Source of the DNA: Oscarella lobularis
Taxonomy: Eukaryota; Porifera; Homoscleromorpha; Homosclerophorida; Oscarellidae
Length of the DNA: 64,000 nt
Assembly (NCBI RefSeq): GCF_947507565.1
Contig: NC_089178.1
Coordinates: 1,488,001 to 1,552,000, forward strand
Direction: 5' to 3'
The position numbers and the translations under genes are program-made. The notes below the pieces were generated by a model that had not been told where the DNA came from, made no database searches, and worked only from the letters and a program-made list of their open reading frames with translations. Each line of letters begins with the position of its first letter. Position 1 is the first letter of the stretch. Shown piece by piece: positions 46,911 through 56,460 of the stretch.

Positions 46911-48151
46911 ATGAAGACTAGCGCGACTCGTATGTTCCTGATACACTGCTTCTGCTTGGGTGCAGCGTTAGCATCTTCTGCAACTATCGATAACAACACG
47001 CCGTCTCTTCGAGAGGCCGTCACAGATCTCAGCTAGAGCTAAAGTATGGGCGCAGCAGATTAGTCCTAACGTTAGCTTAACTCTAGCTACACCCAGGTAG
47101 ACATTCTAACTACTAATGGATTCAAAAATCAACCTGGTACCACCTCCAGCGGGGTCAAAAAAGGTTGTATTAAAATTTCGGTCAGTCAATAACATAGTTA
47201 TAGCACCTGCTAAAACTGGTAAAGATAATAATAGTAAAAATACAGTTATTAAAATTGATCAAACAAATAGTGGAAGTCGATCCATTGTTATTCCTGGAGC
47301 TCGCATATTAAATATAGTTGTAATAAAATTTATTGCTCCAAGTATTGATGAAACCCCTGCTAAATGAAGACTAAATATCGCCATATCTACTGATCCTCCT
47401 GAGTAATTGAAGGTAAGACAACACATAAAAAGACATCACTACATCTCCAATAGTACTATGTCACAGGACCACCCGGGAAAGACGGACGCGATGGATCTAA
47501 AGGAGCAAAGGGTGAAAAGGGAGACACCACGAGCCCAGGTTTGGTCTTTGTGCTCCGCTGAAGCCCAAAGTTAGTTATGTAATACGCAGATTCTTCTCTT
47601 TAGGGTGCCCTCTCTGTGACCTATACACGGTGGGGTAGAACGTCGTGCAGCCGCGGAGCTGAGCTTGTTTATCGTGGAACAGCTGGTGGAGAACGCTATA
47701 CTCATTCAGGAGGTGGAACGAATACGCAATGTTTGCCTGAAAACCCTATCTACAACAATTATTTCACTGGAATTCAATCTGCTGCTTACATGTACAATAC
47801 AGAGTATCAGACGGAGGATTGGAATCCCTTCAGTCCAAGAGCGTTCCCCAACGATGACGTGCCGTGTGCAGTTTGCCGCGTAAAGCGAAAGAGCTCACTA
47901 CTTCATATACCGGCTAGAAACGTTTGCCCATCTGGTTGGCGAAAAGAATATGATGGATATCTGATGACCGACAAGTTTGACCATGCACACCCACGTGATT
48001 TCCTTTGCGTACATAAGCACGCTGAATCCGTCCAGGAACACGGAGCGATAAAAATGGCGCTCTACTCTATTTCGTGGATGGACGGTGCGGCGGTCCTTAC
48101 ATCCCCGATGCAGAACTTACTTGTGCCATCTGTACAACATGTTATATATAA
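46911..48151 (+). pseudogene. Short-chain collagen C4-like gene, copy 1, disrupted
   Basis: It would be a secreted spongin-type short-chain collagen. A signal peptide (MKTSATRMFLIHCFCLGAAL) is followed by SLREAVTDL, then an exon (VDILTTNGF), a Gly-X-Y exon (GPPGKDGRDGSKGAKGEKGD near 47465) and a non-collagenous domain from 47603. That domain has SVTYTRWGRTSCSRGAELVY, GGGTNTQCLPENPIYNNYF, DVPCAVCRVKRKSSLLHIPA and RNVCPSGWRKEYDGYLM, and a last part CGGPYIPDAELTCAICTTC ending at 48151. Four breaks are visible. Exon 1 has four extra bases giving TAG, relative to copy 2. A cox1 fragment replaces the middle of exon 2. One base is missing near 48048, in front of DKNGALLYF. The NUMT also adds stops. 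It is therefore a pseudogene, though its C-terminal domain is still well preserved. Confidence 0.8.
47140..47402 (-). other. NUMT: mitochondrial cox1 fragment
   Basis: The minus strand encodes about 87 codons of cytochrome c oxidase subunit [56 protein letters not shown] and [12 protein letters not shown]. It is open throughout if TGA (in LFVW) is Trp. Codons are AT-rich, unlike the surrounding nuclear DNA. It breaks off at the GGG of FDPAGGGD. It sits between GTAGACATTCTAACTACTAA and GTAATTGAAGGTAAG, which are the two ends of collagen exon 2. The plus-strand open frame here is only the antisense of cox1. Confidence 0.93.
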
Positions 48152-48220
48152 GAGGAAGCTTAGACAGCTCGATCTCTATGCGCACTTTTGTTCAGTTCAT
48201 CATTTAACTACATTCTAATG

Positions 48221-48902
48221 CGAATAATTTTAAGGGATCAAAACTGTCATTTACATGGCGAGTGTCTGATCATAGTCTGATTACGGCGGATTACGGCTAC
48301 AGACCTTACTTGGCCACATTCTTGACTTCTGTTGGCTTGTTTAAGACGCCTGGACGGTGCACTTCGGTTAGAAGGGGGCAGAAGCTGGCAGAAGCAGCAG
48401 GGGGCAGAAGCAGGGTTAGAAGAGGTTAGAAGACGCGAAAACGCATAGCCCGGATGTTTTAACACAAGCCCGGACTAACGGCTACTTCCGGGTAGATCTG
48501 TAAGTATCGGTAAGAAAATAACGAAGCCCTTTGATTTAATTGTATTCCTTTGCATAATATCTAGGCTTACTTTCAGACTTGTAGTGCATGATACAGACTT
48601 AGGAGAGGCGCATGTAGCTACTAGTACTTGAGAGGCTGGCTTCCATTTCAGGCCAATCTCAGCCAGTGGGATGTAGGCAACAATAAACCAACAAGCTATC
48701 AACTGCAAACATACCCGCATTACCCTCTGTGAAATGTAATGTACTGTACTACACAAGTTCAACCCTGAGACGTACATCCGTGTTCTCTTTTGATGAGTTA
48801 TGAGAAGAGGTCTGGCTTCCATTGACAAGAGAACGACAATCCGTTTCTTACCCTATAATTCCGCATCTTCCTCAATCCTTCCGTCACTTACAGTGGCCTA
48901 CA
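48221..48902 (+). other. Spacer between the two collagen copies
   Basis: No gene seen. It contains a short GGCAGAAG/GGTTAGAAG repeat cluster at about 48370-48435, and upstream sequence (ATCCGTTTCTTACCC) similar to that before copy 1 (46785), marking the duplicated promoter unit. Confidence 0.45.
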
Positions 48903-48911
48903 TATAAGAGA
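48903..48911 (+). promoter_or_regulatory. TATA-like box of collagen copy 2
   Basis: TATAAGAGA lies 51 bp before the ATG at 48954. It matches the box before copy 1. Confidence 0.5.
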
Positions 48912-48953
48912 AGACTCGATAACAGTTCAGTGCATTCGTTCAAGGATACTATA

Positions 48954-49283
48954 ATGAAGATCGGCGTCTCTATCACAGCGAGCTGCCTTTGTTTGTGTGC
49001 AGCTTTAGTGTCCGCTGCAACAACCACCGACGACAATGTGCAGTCTCTTAGAGATACCGTCACAGCCCTTAACGCAAAAGTAACCTCTCTTACTGCTGAT
49101 TTTATTTCCATGTTCATGTTTAAATTCTCTATACGCAGGTTGAAATTTTGTCAAGTAACGGATATATTGGACGTGATGGAAGAGATGGAGTTGAAGGTAG
49201 CATATCATGTAATAAGAGTAGTACTTATCGTACCGTGCATATTACATTATAATAACAGGACCGCCCGGAAAAGACGGGCGTGA
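48954..49283 (+). pseudogene. Short-chain collagen C4-like gene, copy 2, truncated
   Basis: The signal peptide MKIGVSITASCLCLCAALVS is followed by DDNVQSLRDTVTALNAK. A GTAACC donor and ACGCAG acceptor join VEILSSNGYIGRDGRDGVEG. After another intron comes GPPGKDGRDGF, the first collagen repeats. At this point the sequence turns into the 3' end of a Helitron-like element (AAGAGCGATTGTGACG). No C4-type non-collagenous domain appears downstream. The exons present have no stop or frameshift, so the truncation may be the only lesion. Exon structure is the same as copy 1, showing a tandem duplication. Confidence 0.8.
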
Positions 49284-49443
49284 TGGATTTAAGAGCGATT
49301 GTGACGTGAGCGTTACCGACAGACAGACAGACAGACAGAACCAGACAGAACCACACTTTCAGATTTTGGCCGATCACGTTTGAGAGCCCCTCCCACCAGG
49401 GCGCGCGCGGGCGAAGCCCGCGCGCGCCCTGGTGTTCGGGGAA
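49284..49443 (+). mobile_element. 3' fragment of a Helitron-like unit
   Basis: It matches the last 160 bp of the unit at 41427-42055: GAGCGATTGTGACGTGAGCG, (GACA)n with ACCA interruptions, GAGAGCCCCTCCCACCAGGG, a GC hairpin with the loop reversed (GCGAAGC) and the terminal GGTGTTCGGGGAA. It is truncated at its 5' end and sits in the Gly-X-Y exon of collagen copy 2. Confidence 0.65.
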
Positions 49444-50090
49444 TCTACACTATCTCTACACTACTAAGATGAAAAAGACGTCACGGCCTACCGCGCGTTA
49501 AATACGGCGCGAGTAACTCTAAGCTTCGCTTCAAATTTCTTCGTTCGCGCTCGCGGCGGCCGTGCGCGAACCGCTTCCGCCGCCGTGCGACGAAAATCGT
49601 GACATTTCTATAGAAGCGTCTTCGTCGGGGTCCCCGGGATCCCGCGCACGACGTCGCTCGACGTCACCGTCACGTGCTGTGCGAAGAGCTAAGACTATTC
49701 GCGACGTCGAACGCGCAAAGTCGTTCTGCTATTAGCTTCGAAACGCTTCGAAGTATGCTTTCGAAAGCGTTGCGCGACCGTGGCGTTTCGTTTCGTCTGT
49801 TTTAGTCTAGGGTGGCGATGACGTCATTCTTTGCGTCATCACCTCTGGGCGCGTTTTCTCGCCGATTTATTTATGTCCCTCTCCCGCGCTTCTCGGTGTC
49901 CCACCGTTGCCTTTTAGAGGGATGCGACCATGTAATAAATACCGAGTTATTTACTTAGCCGGTTCTAATAAAAATTGGACTGCTCATAGGTACTGCACCG
50001 TTTTGCTTCTAATCGACCAGGAAAATGCTACTTATTTTGTAGGACCGTCGTACTGACAAATACGCAAAAATTAGATTTTCTCCAAGCAGA
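49444..50090. other. CpG-rich non-coding stretch
   Basis: No gene seen. 49490-49800 is CpG-rich (GCGCTCGCGGCGGCCGTGCG), resembling neither collagen nor the neighbouring satellite. A small palindrome GTAATAAATACCGAGTTATTTAC lies near 49932. It could be a promoter remnant or part of an unclassified repeat. Confidence 0.3.
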
Positions 50091-51680
50091 GGCCTTCCCT
50101 CTTATAATAATTTATCCGGGTGTTTGTGCCTTGAGGCGAGTACCTGGAGTTAGGAACTGTTTTGATAACAATAAATAATCGAGCTAGAGTCAGGGGCTAC
50201 TGGAGTATCTATTTAATGAAGCCGGAGTTAGGGACTGAGATAGATTTGATTGGGCCGGATTTAGGGACTGGGTATCTGAGGACCTTTTTTCTGACTCCGG
50301 CTCTCATTGCTGAAAGTTAAAGGTTAAACATGCGTATGGACTTTCCCGTAGTGCAGTCCGTTGTGTAACCAACGCTAATATCACAGATTGAAGCTGGAGT
50401 TAGGGATCGACTGTTTAGATAACAGAAATAATCAATCCGGAGCCAGACACCGATTTCTAATAGAAATAGTCAAGTCACGGTTAGGAAACTGAGTATCTAA
50501 TAGGAATTGTCAAGTAGAGACCTTCCCTCCTATAATGATTTATGGACAGGGTGATTGTTTCTGGAGGCGAGTACCTGGAGTTAGGGGACGGTATTAGTGA
50601 GAGAAATAATGAAGCTAGGGACTACTGGAGTGTCTATCGAATAAAGCTGGAGTTAGGGACTGAGTATCTGATAGACTTCATTGGGCCGGAGTTATAGGGA
50701 ATGTGTATCTGAGGACGTTCGTGTCTCTTTTTTTCTGACTCCGGCTCTCATTGCTGGAAGTTCTCTCCCCCAGAGGTTAATATGCGTGTGGACCTTCCCG
50801 TAGTGCATGCAGTAGTGTAACCAACGCTAATAACACAGCTGGAGCAAGGAATCGACTGTTTATATAACAGGAATATTCCAGCAGGAGTCAGAGACTGATT
50901 TCTAATAGAAATATTCAAGTCGGAGTTAGGAACTGAGTGTCTAATAGGAACTGTCAAATTGGAGTTCCCTGTACTTTCTTCTTTTTGTTCCCCTATGCGT
51001 TTCTCACACTACGGGAGGCCATATAAGCGGTCTATATGCATGATGCATATTCACCGCAGGGAAGGAGAACTTTTAGAAGAGGGAAAGCTATTAGTAAGAC
51101 CTTGACTGCTAGCCTTCCCTCCTATAATAATTTATCAGGGTGTTTGTGCCTAGAGGCGAGTACCTGGAGTTAGGGACTGTTTTGATAACAGAAATAATCA
51201 AGCAAGAGTCGATCAGGAACTACTGGAGTATCTATTTATTAAAACCGGAGTTAGGGACTGAGTATCTAATAGATTTGATTGGGACGGAGTTAGCTAGGGA
51301 CTGGGTATCTGAGGACCTTTTATCTGACTCCGGCTCTCATTGATGGAAGTTCTGTCCTCCAGAGGTTAATATGGGTAATATGCCAACGCTAATACTGTAA
51401 CACAGAAATAATGAAGCTGGAGCTAGGCATCGACTGTTTATATAACAGAAATAATCAAGCCGGAGTCAGAGACTGCTGTCTAATACTAATATTCAAGTCA
51501 GAGTTAGGAACTGAGTCTCTAATAGGAGTTTTCAATTTGGAGTTCCCTGCCCTTTCACACTACGGGAGGCCATATCAGCGGCATGATGCATATTCACCGC
51601 TGGGAAGGAGAACTTTCAGAAAAAGAGGGAAAGCTATTAGTAAGACCAATACCCGGGCGAAGCCGGGTTGACTGCTAGTT
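50091..51680. repeat. Satellite-like tandem repeat, three long units
   Basis: Units start at about 50091, 50521 and 51113, each with CCTTCCCTC-TATAAT-ATTTAT and GAGGCGAGTACCTGGAGTTAGG. Unit lengths are about 430, 590 and 570 bp. Each unit is itself made of diverged 30-45-bp pieces with GGAGTTAGGGACTGAGTATC and TAATAGAAAT-TCAAGTC. No coding frame survives. Confidence 0.75.
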
Positions 51681-51685
51681 AACGC

Positions 51686-52065
51686 TATAGGGCATATTCA
51701 CGGGGCGGGGCTTCCGGGGCTTTCGCGGAGTGTGTGGCACGCGAAAAAAGACCATCGCGCTGCATGTTACGATAAACCTCTATAGCCATTTTAGTTATTC
51801 GAGGATTACTTAGCTGTTTCGATGGAGAGGTTGTGCCTACAGCGAGTCAAATCGCTAATATCCACAAAAGGGGAAAGGAGGCCCCGATTTTCGGTTTTTT
51901 GCCAGACTACATTTCGTACAGTCACTAAACTGTCATTTTAATAAAATTGGCATATTAGCTTTATTTTCGCTTGAACGAAGGTATTTGTGGGTGGGGGCAT
52001 ACGAGTGCGCCTATGTTTTTGCTACACAGTAGCGCGCGCAAAGCCGTCCGTGAATATGCCCTATA
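51686..52065. mobile_element. 380-bp MITE with 18-bp inverted ends
   Basis: TATAGGGCATATTCACGG at 51686 and its exact complement ending at 52065. A TA dinucleotide at both outer edges is compatible with a TA target site. The interior is non-coding, GC-rich at both ends and AT-rich in the centre. Confidence 0.6.
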
Positions 52066-52360
52066 TAGGCGCATTTGGTTTGCTTACTTACAGGGATTGA
52101 TAATGCAATCGACATTTAGAAATCCAATGGTGCGCGTTAGTTCTCTTCTCCGGCCGTGCCAATCATGAACGCGAATGGTTTGAAAGCGACTCGACTAGCG
52201 TTCATGAACATGGTGATTGGCACACTACAGTAATCCTACGTACGCGAAATACACTATAGCCGTACCGGCCGATCGACCGGTCTCTGTTTTTTGCCGAGGG
52301 AGCCATCCGGGGCCGCATCCGGGACAAGCTAGGTAGCTAGATGGGTCTCTACAATCCGTG

Positions 52361-53863
52361 ATGGGTCGTTGGCGTTTAGTACTACCTCTACAGGTTCTAC
52401 TTGCGTTCGCGCTCATCTGCTTTGGAGTTCTAGTACTCCGTCTGGGAAAGAGCACAGCGGCGTGTAAGGCGCCGGCTACGTTACGAACGCCCACGAATAG
52501 ACTCACAATCGACACAACAGCGTTGGAAATCCTGCGGTCTATCCACAACGTCGGCATGACGGACCGGAGCGGCGACGAAGCGATGATACGTCTCTTGGCC
52601 AGCTTGAACGAGACCGTGACATCAGCGCTGCGGCTTGAGTACGTTGAATCGACGGAAGAAGTAAAGAAACTAGCCGACGTATTCGCACGACTCAAGACTA
52701 GGATCTTCACTGAAATGAAAGAGAAACCGAATATGGGAGGAGGAGCACTGGTACATTCGGCCAATACAAGTCAAGGAACTCGAGGCTTTTGCAACTTTCC
52801 CCCCACCTTCTTTCTCGACTCTCGACGAACTACTAAACATTTCAAGCCGATTGCTAATTCCAGGCGGCGCAAAATGATTGTCATCGTAACGGAAATGCGG
52901 TCGGGATCGTCGTTTGTTGGACGAATCTTTGAACGCAGCCCGGACGTGCTCTATTTCTTTGAGCCGCTCCAGGGCATCAGCTTCATAATGAAGAGTAAGC
53001 CGAATGCAAATCTTGAAGTACAACTGCAGTCAGACTTGCTCTCCTCAATTGCGTCTTGCAACTTTGAGACCCAACTCGGTGTAAAGCTTGTCGACGACGT
53101 TTCACGTTCGGCGTACTATCCCCGAAATGTCACAGAGGCGTTTATGAAACCGCCGTTCTGTCCAGACGAGTGCTTGTTGCGTTATAATCGATGCCCTGCC
53201 ATGGAGACAAAACAGGTGGGCGAGCTGTGCGCGTCGCGTCTAGCCGTCGTCGTGAAAGTGATCCGACTGGAGCGTATCAGCGATTTAGAGACGGTTGTTT
53301 TGCCGGACAACGTCGATTTGCACGTGCTTCACTTGGTGCGCGATCCTCGAGCGACCATCTTTTCTCGATATAACATTCGCGGTCAGCTAATGAAACATTA
53401 CACAAGTCGGAATGGCGACACTGCACCGCGCGAAGAGGTGAGTAATAATACGTTGGTCGCAAGCGAGGCCGAGGCTTTGTGCTCGGCGCTGAGAAAAAAG
53501 TTTGACTTCATTGAGAGCCGCCGAGGTTCTGATTGGCTCGTGACCACGGGTCGGTATCAACTTGTCACTTTTGAAGAGATTGCGGCGAGTCCTTTTGTTG
53601 TCGGAAAACGTTTGCTTGAGTCGTACGGGCTTGAATTCGGTGCGTCGGTCACAAACTGGTTGAAGGAGAATACGAAACTCGAGTCAAACAATCTTGCGCG
53701 TAAGAATCCGTATGCGACGAAAAGAAATTCTGAGCAGATAGTCGACGCCTGGAAGGCGTTTCTAAAAGAGCCTAGCACAAGAGAATTGGTTGGATTAATC
53801 GAGAGCAAGTGTACAGACGTTCTGAAGAAACTCAACTTCGAATTACTAGTACAGAAGAAATAG
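52361..53863 (+). CDS. Carbohydrate (CHST-type) sulfotransferase, intronless
   Basis: A type II Golgi enzyme that transfers sulfate from PAPS to a sugar hydroxyl. The ATG at 52361 (MGRWRLVLPLQVLLAFALIC) gives a short cytoplasmic tail and signal anchor; the codon before it is GTG and is not the start. The stem (to about residue 160) is followed by the 5'-phosphosulfate-binding loop VTEMRSGSSFVGRIFE and the 3'-phosphate-binding loop LHLVRDPRATIFSRYN. EPLQG follows the first loop, as in the Gal/GlcNAc/GalNAc 6-O family (CHST1-7). Cysteines in the middle (CPDECLLRYNRCP) probably form disulfides. The C-terminus ends LLVQKK at 53863. About 500 residues is normal for the family. The single exon contrasts with every neighbour and could reflect retroposition or ancestral intron absence. 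Confidence 0.85.
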   Translation: MGRWRLVLPLQVLLAFALICFGVLVLRLGKSTAACKAPATLRTPTNRLTIDTTALEILRSIHNVGMTDRSGDEAMIRLLASLNETVTSALRLEYVESTEEVKKLADVFARLKTRIFTEMKEKPNMGGGALVHSANTSQGTRGFCNFPPTFFLDSRRTTKHFKPIANSRRRKMIVIVTEMRSGSSFVGRIFERSPDVLYFFEPLQGISFIMKSKPNANLEVQLQSDLLSSIASCNFETQLGVKLVDDVSRSAYYPRNVTEAFMKPPFCPDECLLRYNRCPAMETKQVGELCASRLAVVVKVIRLERISDLETVVLPDNVDLHVLHLVRDPRATIFSRYNIRGQLMKHYTSRNGDTAPREEVSNNTLVASEAEALCSALRKKFDFIESRRGSDWLVTTGRYQLVTFEEIAASPFVVGKRLLESYGLEFGASVTNWLKENTKLESNNLARKNPYATKRNSEQIVDAWKAFLKEPSTRELVGLIESKCTDVLKKLNFELLVQKK

Positions 53864-54936
53864 TTGCGAGATGGGGCTTAGCATTTGCAGAAAAAACAGT
53901 AGTACCTTGCTTCATTGTTTTGCTCAAAATCGAGAGACTGCTAGTGTTGTATTACTGTGATGTATGAAAGAACCTCTAGGCACTGTCTAAGCTTTCCCTC
54001 GCTATATTCAATATATGGGGCCTGCGCACAACCAGACTAACGTGTTGCCATAGATCAATGCTGCTTGGCCGCCTGGTACGCGTTCTTCCTCTTCCCGCAC
54101 TAGAAAGCGCATTTTTACTCCATTTGTAGGTACCTATCTTTTGTAATATTGAAAAGGCTGCTTGGTAGCATTTGTAAATTAGGGTGCATAGAGTATTTCC
54201 TGCTTCCCATCTTTTTTGGCCTCACACGCCAAATAACTCCATGCCTCACAAGGACGCATCCGGATTGAATACAACTGCATAATAAGCCTGTTGTACGTGA
54301 ATCACCGTGCCACGTACGTTCAGTGCCTGATATCGACGTTCTAATACCTCGTTAAGTAATTCTAAGAATACGTGCCATAGGTTTTGCATCATGTAGATAC
54401 GTTCTTAGTGTCTATTTTTTAGCAAGGTGCGGCAAGCATCTTTCGTCAATGTACCGCATCAGAGAAAATCAAAAGGAAGAAGAAAATACTGTAGCCATTA
54501 ATTTTCTTTCCTTAGGAAGAGGAAGAACGCATGCCGAGCAGCATTGATCTTTGAGTTTTATAGAAGCAATCTACTAAGGCATCACGTTAGGTGCTTCCAA
54601 AATGGTGCGTGTAGATCACCCTAGGCCGGGAGCAACGTAATGTAATTATGACGTCATGATCTTTTTTGGAAGCGATCTACTACAAAATACTTTTTGGCCA
54701 AATTTGTATGACAGGACATCCTAGAAAGTGTGCGCGGATTTTTACATACTGGACGTCTGCCTACATCGTACCTACAGAACCTTGATCTTGAAGAGAACAT
54801 CAGGACCCGAACATCATGCCCTGCGCACTCAGACACTCAGCGTAGACGCGTGGAAGCCTCAGCGCGAGGCCTCGATCTGAGGGCAAAAACTCCCGTAACA
54901 AGCTAGGCAAAACCCGGATGCGGTTTTGTCGTCAGG
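53864..54936. other. Intergenic, no gene seen
   Basis: About 1.07 kb between two sulfotransferase genes. No open frame with coding character and no strong repeat. TTTTTTGGAAGCGATCTACT near 54661 and GTTTTATAGAAGCAATCTACT near 54552 are a weak repeated pair. Confidence 0.4.
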
Positions 54937-56320
54937 ATGAAGAGCCCCTTTGTGCTCTTGTTACTCGCGCTCGTTGCGCTTTGCTTAGTAGAATTACAAA
55001 TTATGAATCTTCAATCAGCGATAGTGTCGTTGAAACGAACAGAAAGCCGATCTCGATCGACAAGTGAGGCATTTTCGCTCGCGAAAACCTCGCCACGTCA
55101 CGCGCTCACTTTTCGACAGGCATGTCTAATTTTGTGAATACTAAAGCAATGACAACTGGCTCCCAAGTACTTACGAGAGAAGTACGGTATCTGTACCTAC
55201 GTGTTTGATGACGTCATGGATTCCAGGCAACCGAAAGCCTCGTCATGTACAATCGAGTTCCCAAGACGGGCAGCACGACGTTTATGGGTCTCGTATACTC
55301 TCTGTGCGCGAAAAATGAATTCAATGCTATTCACTTGAACACCACTAAAAATTCTCAAGTCATGTCAATTGCTGATCAGGTGAGAGAGATACAGAAGGGG
55401 GAAATAAAGAGACGTACTCGGCACTCCTTGTACTAGTATCACTTTTCACACAATATTACCGCGTGGACAGAAAAATTGCCTGGATTCTATCATGGCCATG
55501 TGTCCTATATTGATTTTCCAAGGTGACCAGATTTTTCAGCTTTTCTCGTTATGATTGGAAACGGATGCATTTCATCATAATTTAGGTTTGGCGTTCCACA
55601 GCCAATCTATTTGCAGATTGTGCGCGATCCTTTGGAACGACTGGTGTCTTATTACTACTTCCTCAGGTATGGCGACGACTTTCGTCCATACTTGAGCCGA
55701 AGCAAAATGGGCGATAAAACTGTAAGTTTACTACTGTACGTATGTACATACTGATTCGCGTACTTGTATTGGGCGAAACCGACAGACGTTTGATCAATGT
55801 GTGAAGAAAAAAATGAGCGACTGTGCACCAGAAAAACTCTGGTTGCAAATTCCTTTTTTCTGTGGCCAAGAACCGGCATGCTGGTACACTGGTGGTGCTC
55901 TCTCCGAATTGAAGAATAAATCTGATGTTTTGTTTTAGGCAGCCTGGTAACAAGTGGGCTCTAGACAAAGCCAAGGAGCATTTGGTGACTCAGTATTTAG
56001 CAGTTGGTCTTACAGATCAAATTCCCGAATATCTTGCCGTTCTGGAAGCAGTTTTGCCGCGATTTTTTAAAGGGGCGTCGGCACTTTATGCAAAAAATCT
56101 GCAAAAGAAAGGCCACTTGCGGAAGACGGTGAAAAAAGATCCGGTGACAGCGGAGACAATTGAAACGTTCAAAAAGAATCCGATTTGGGAGATGGAGAAC
56201 GACTTTTATTTGTACGCGAAGAGTGTCTTTGAGGATATTAAGACTCGAACAATTAGACGTAGCAAGGATAGTTGGGTATTCGTGGGTAAGAATTACCACT
56301 TCGAAAAAATAAAACCATGA
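54937..56320 (+). CDS. HS2ST1: Heparan sulfate 2-O-sulfotransferase
   Basis: It sulfates the 2-OH of iduronate in heparan sulfate in the Golgi. Exon 1 starts [20 protein letters not shown], a signal anchor. After an intron, [20 protein letters not shown] carries the PAPS 5'-phosphosulfate loop, followed by [15 protein letters not shown]. Later exons give GHVSYIDFP-type text, [20 protein letters not shown] (3'-phosphate site, near 55624), [19 protein letters not shown] and [20 protein letters not shown]. The protein ends [16 protein letters not shown] at 56320. The match extends along the whole family length in small exons. A degraded copy of its first exon lies at 33088-33203. Confidence 0.92.
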
Positions 56321-56460
56321 AGTGGAAGAACAGACAAAAAGGGGAGGGGGAGGACGAAAGGCTAGCATACTCCTCATGTTTCTGCGGAAGGGGCAGACCT
56401 TGATGCTCTCTGGTACACAGCGTACCATCTACCTTGTGATGGCTGCATGTGCAATGTTTG

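Noticed and set aside
47116-47367. Plus-strand open frame of about 84 codons
   Set aside because: It is the antisense of the cox1 fragment. The minus strand gives the conserved COX1 protein.
52156-52224. Imperfect hairpin GCCAATCATGAACGC with CATGAACATGGTGATTGGC
   Set aside because: The arms differ by a 9-base insertion, and there is no sign of a target site or family. Left as chance or old debris.
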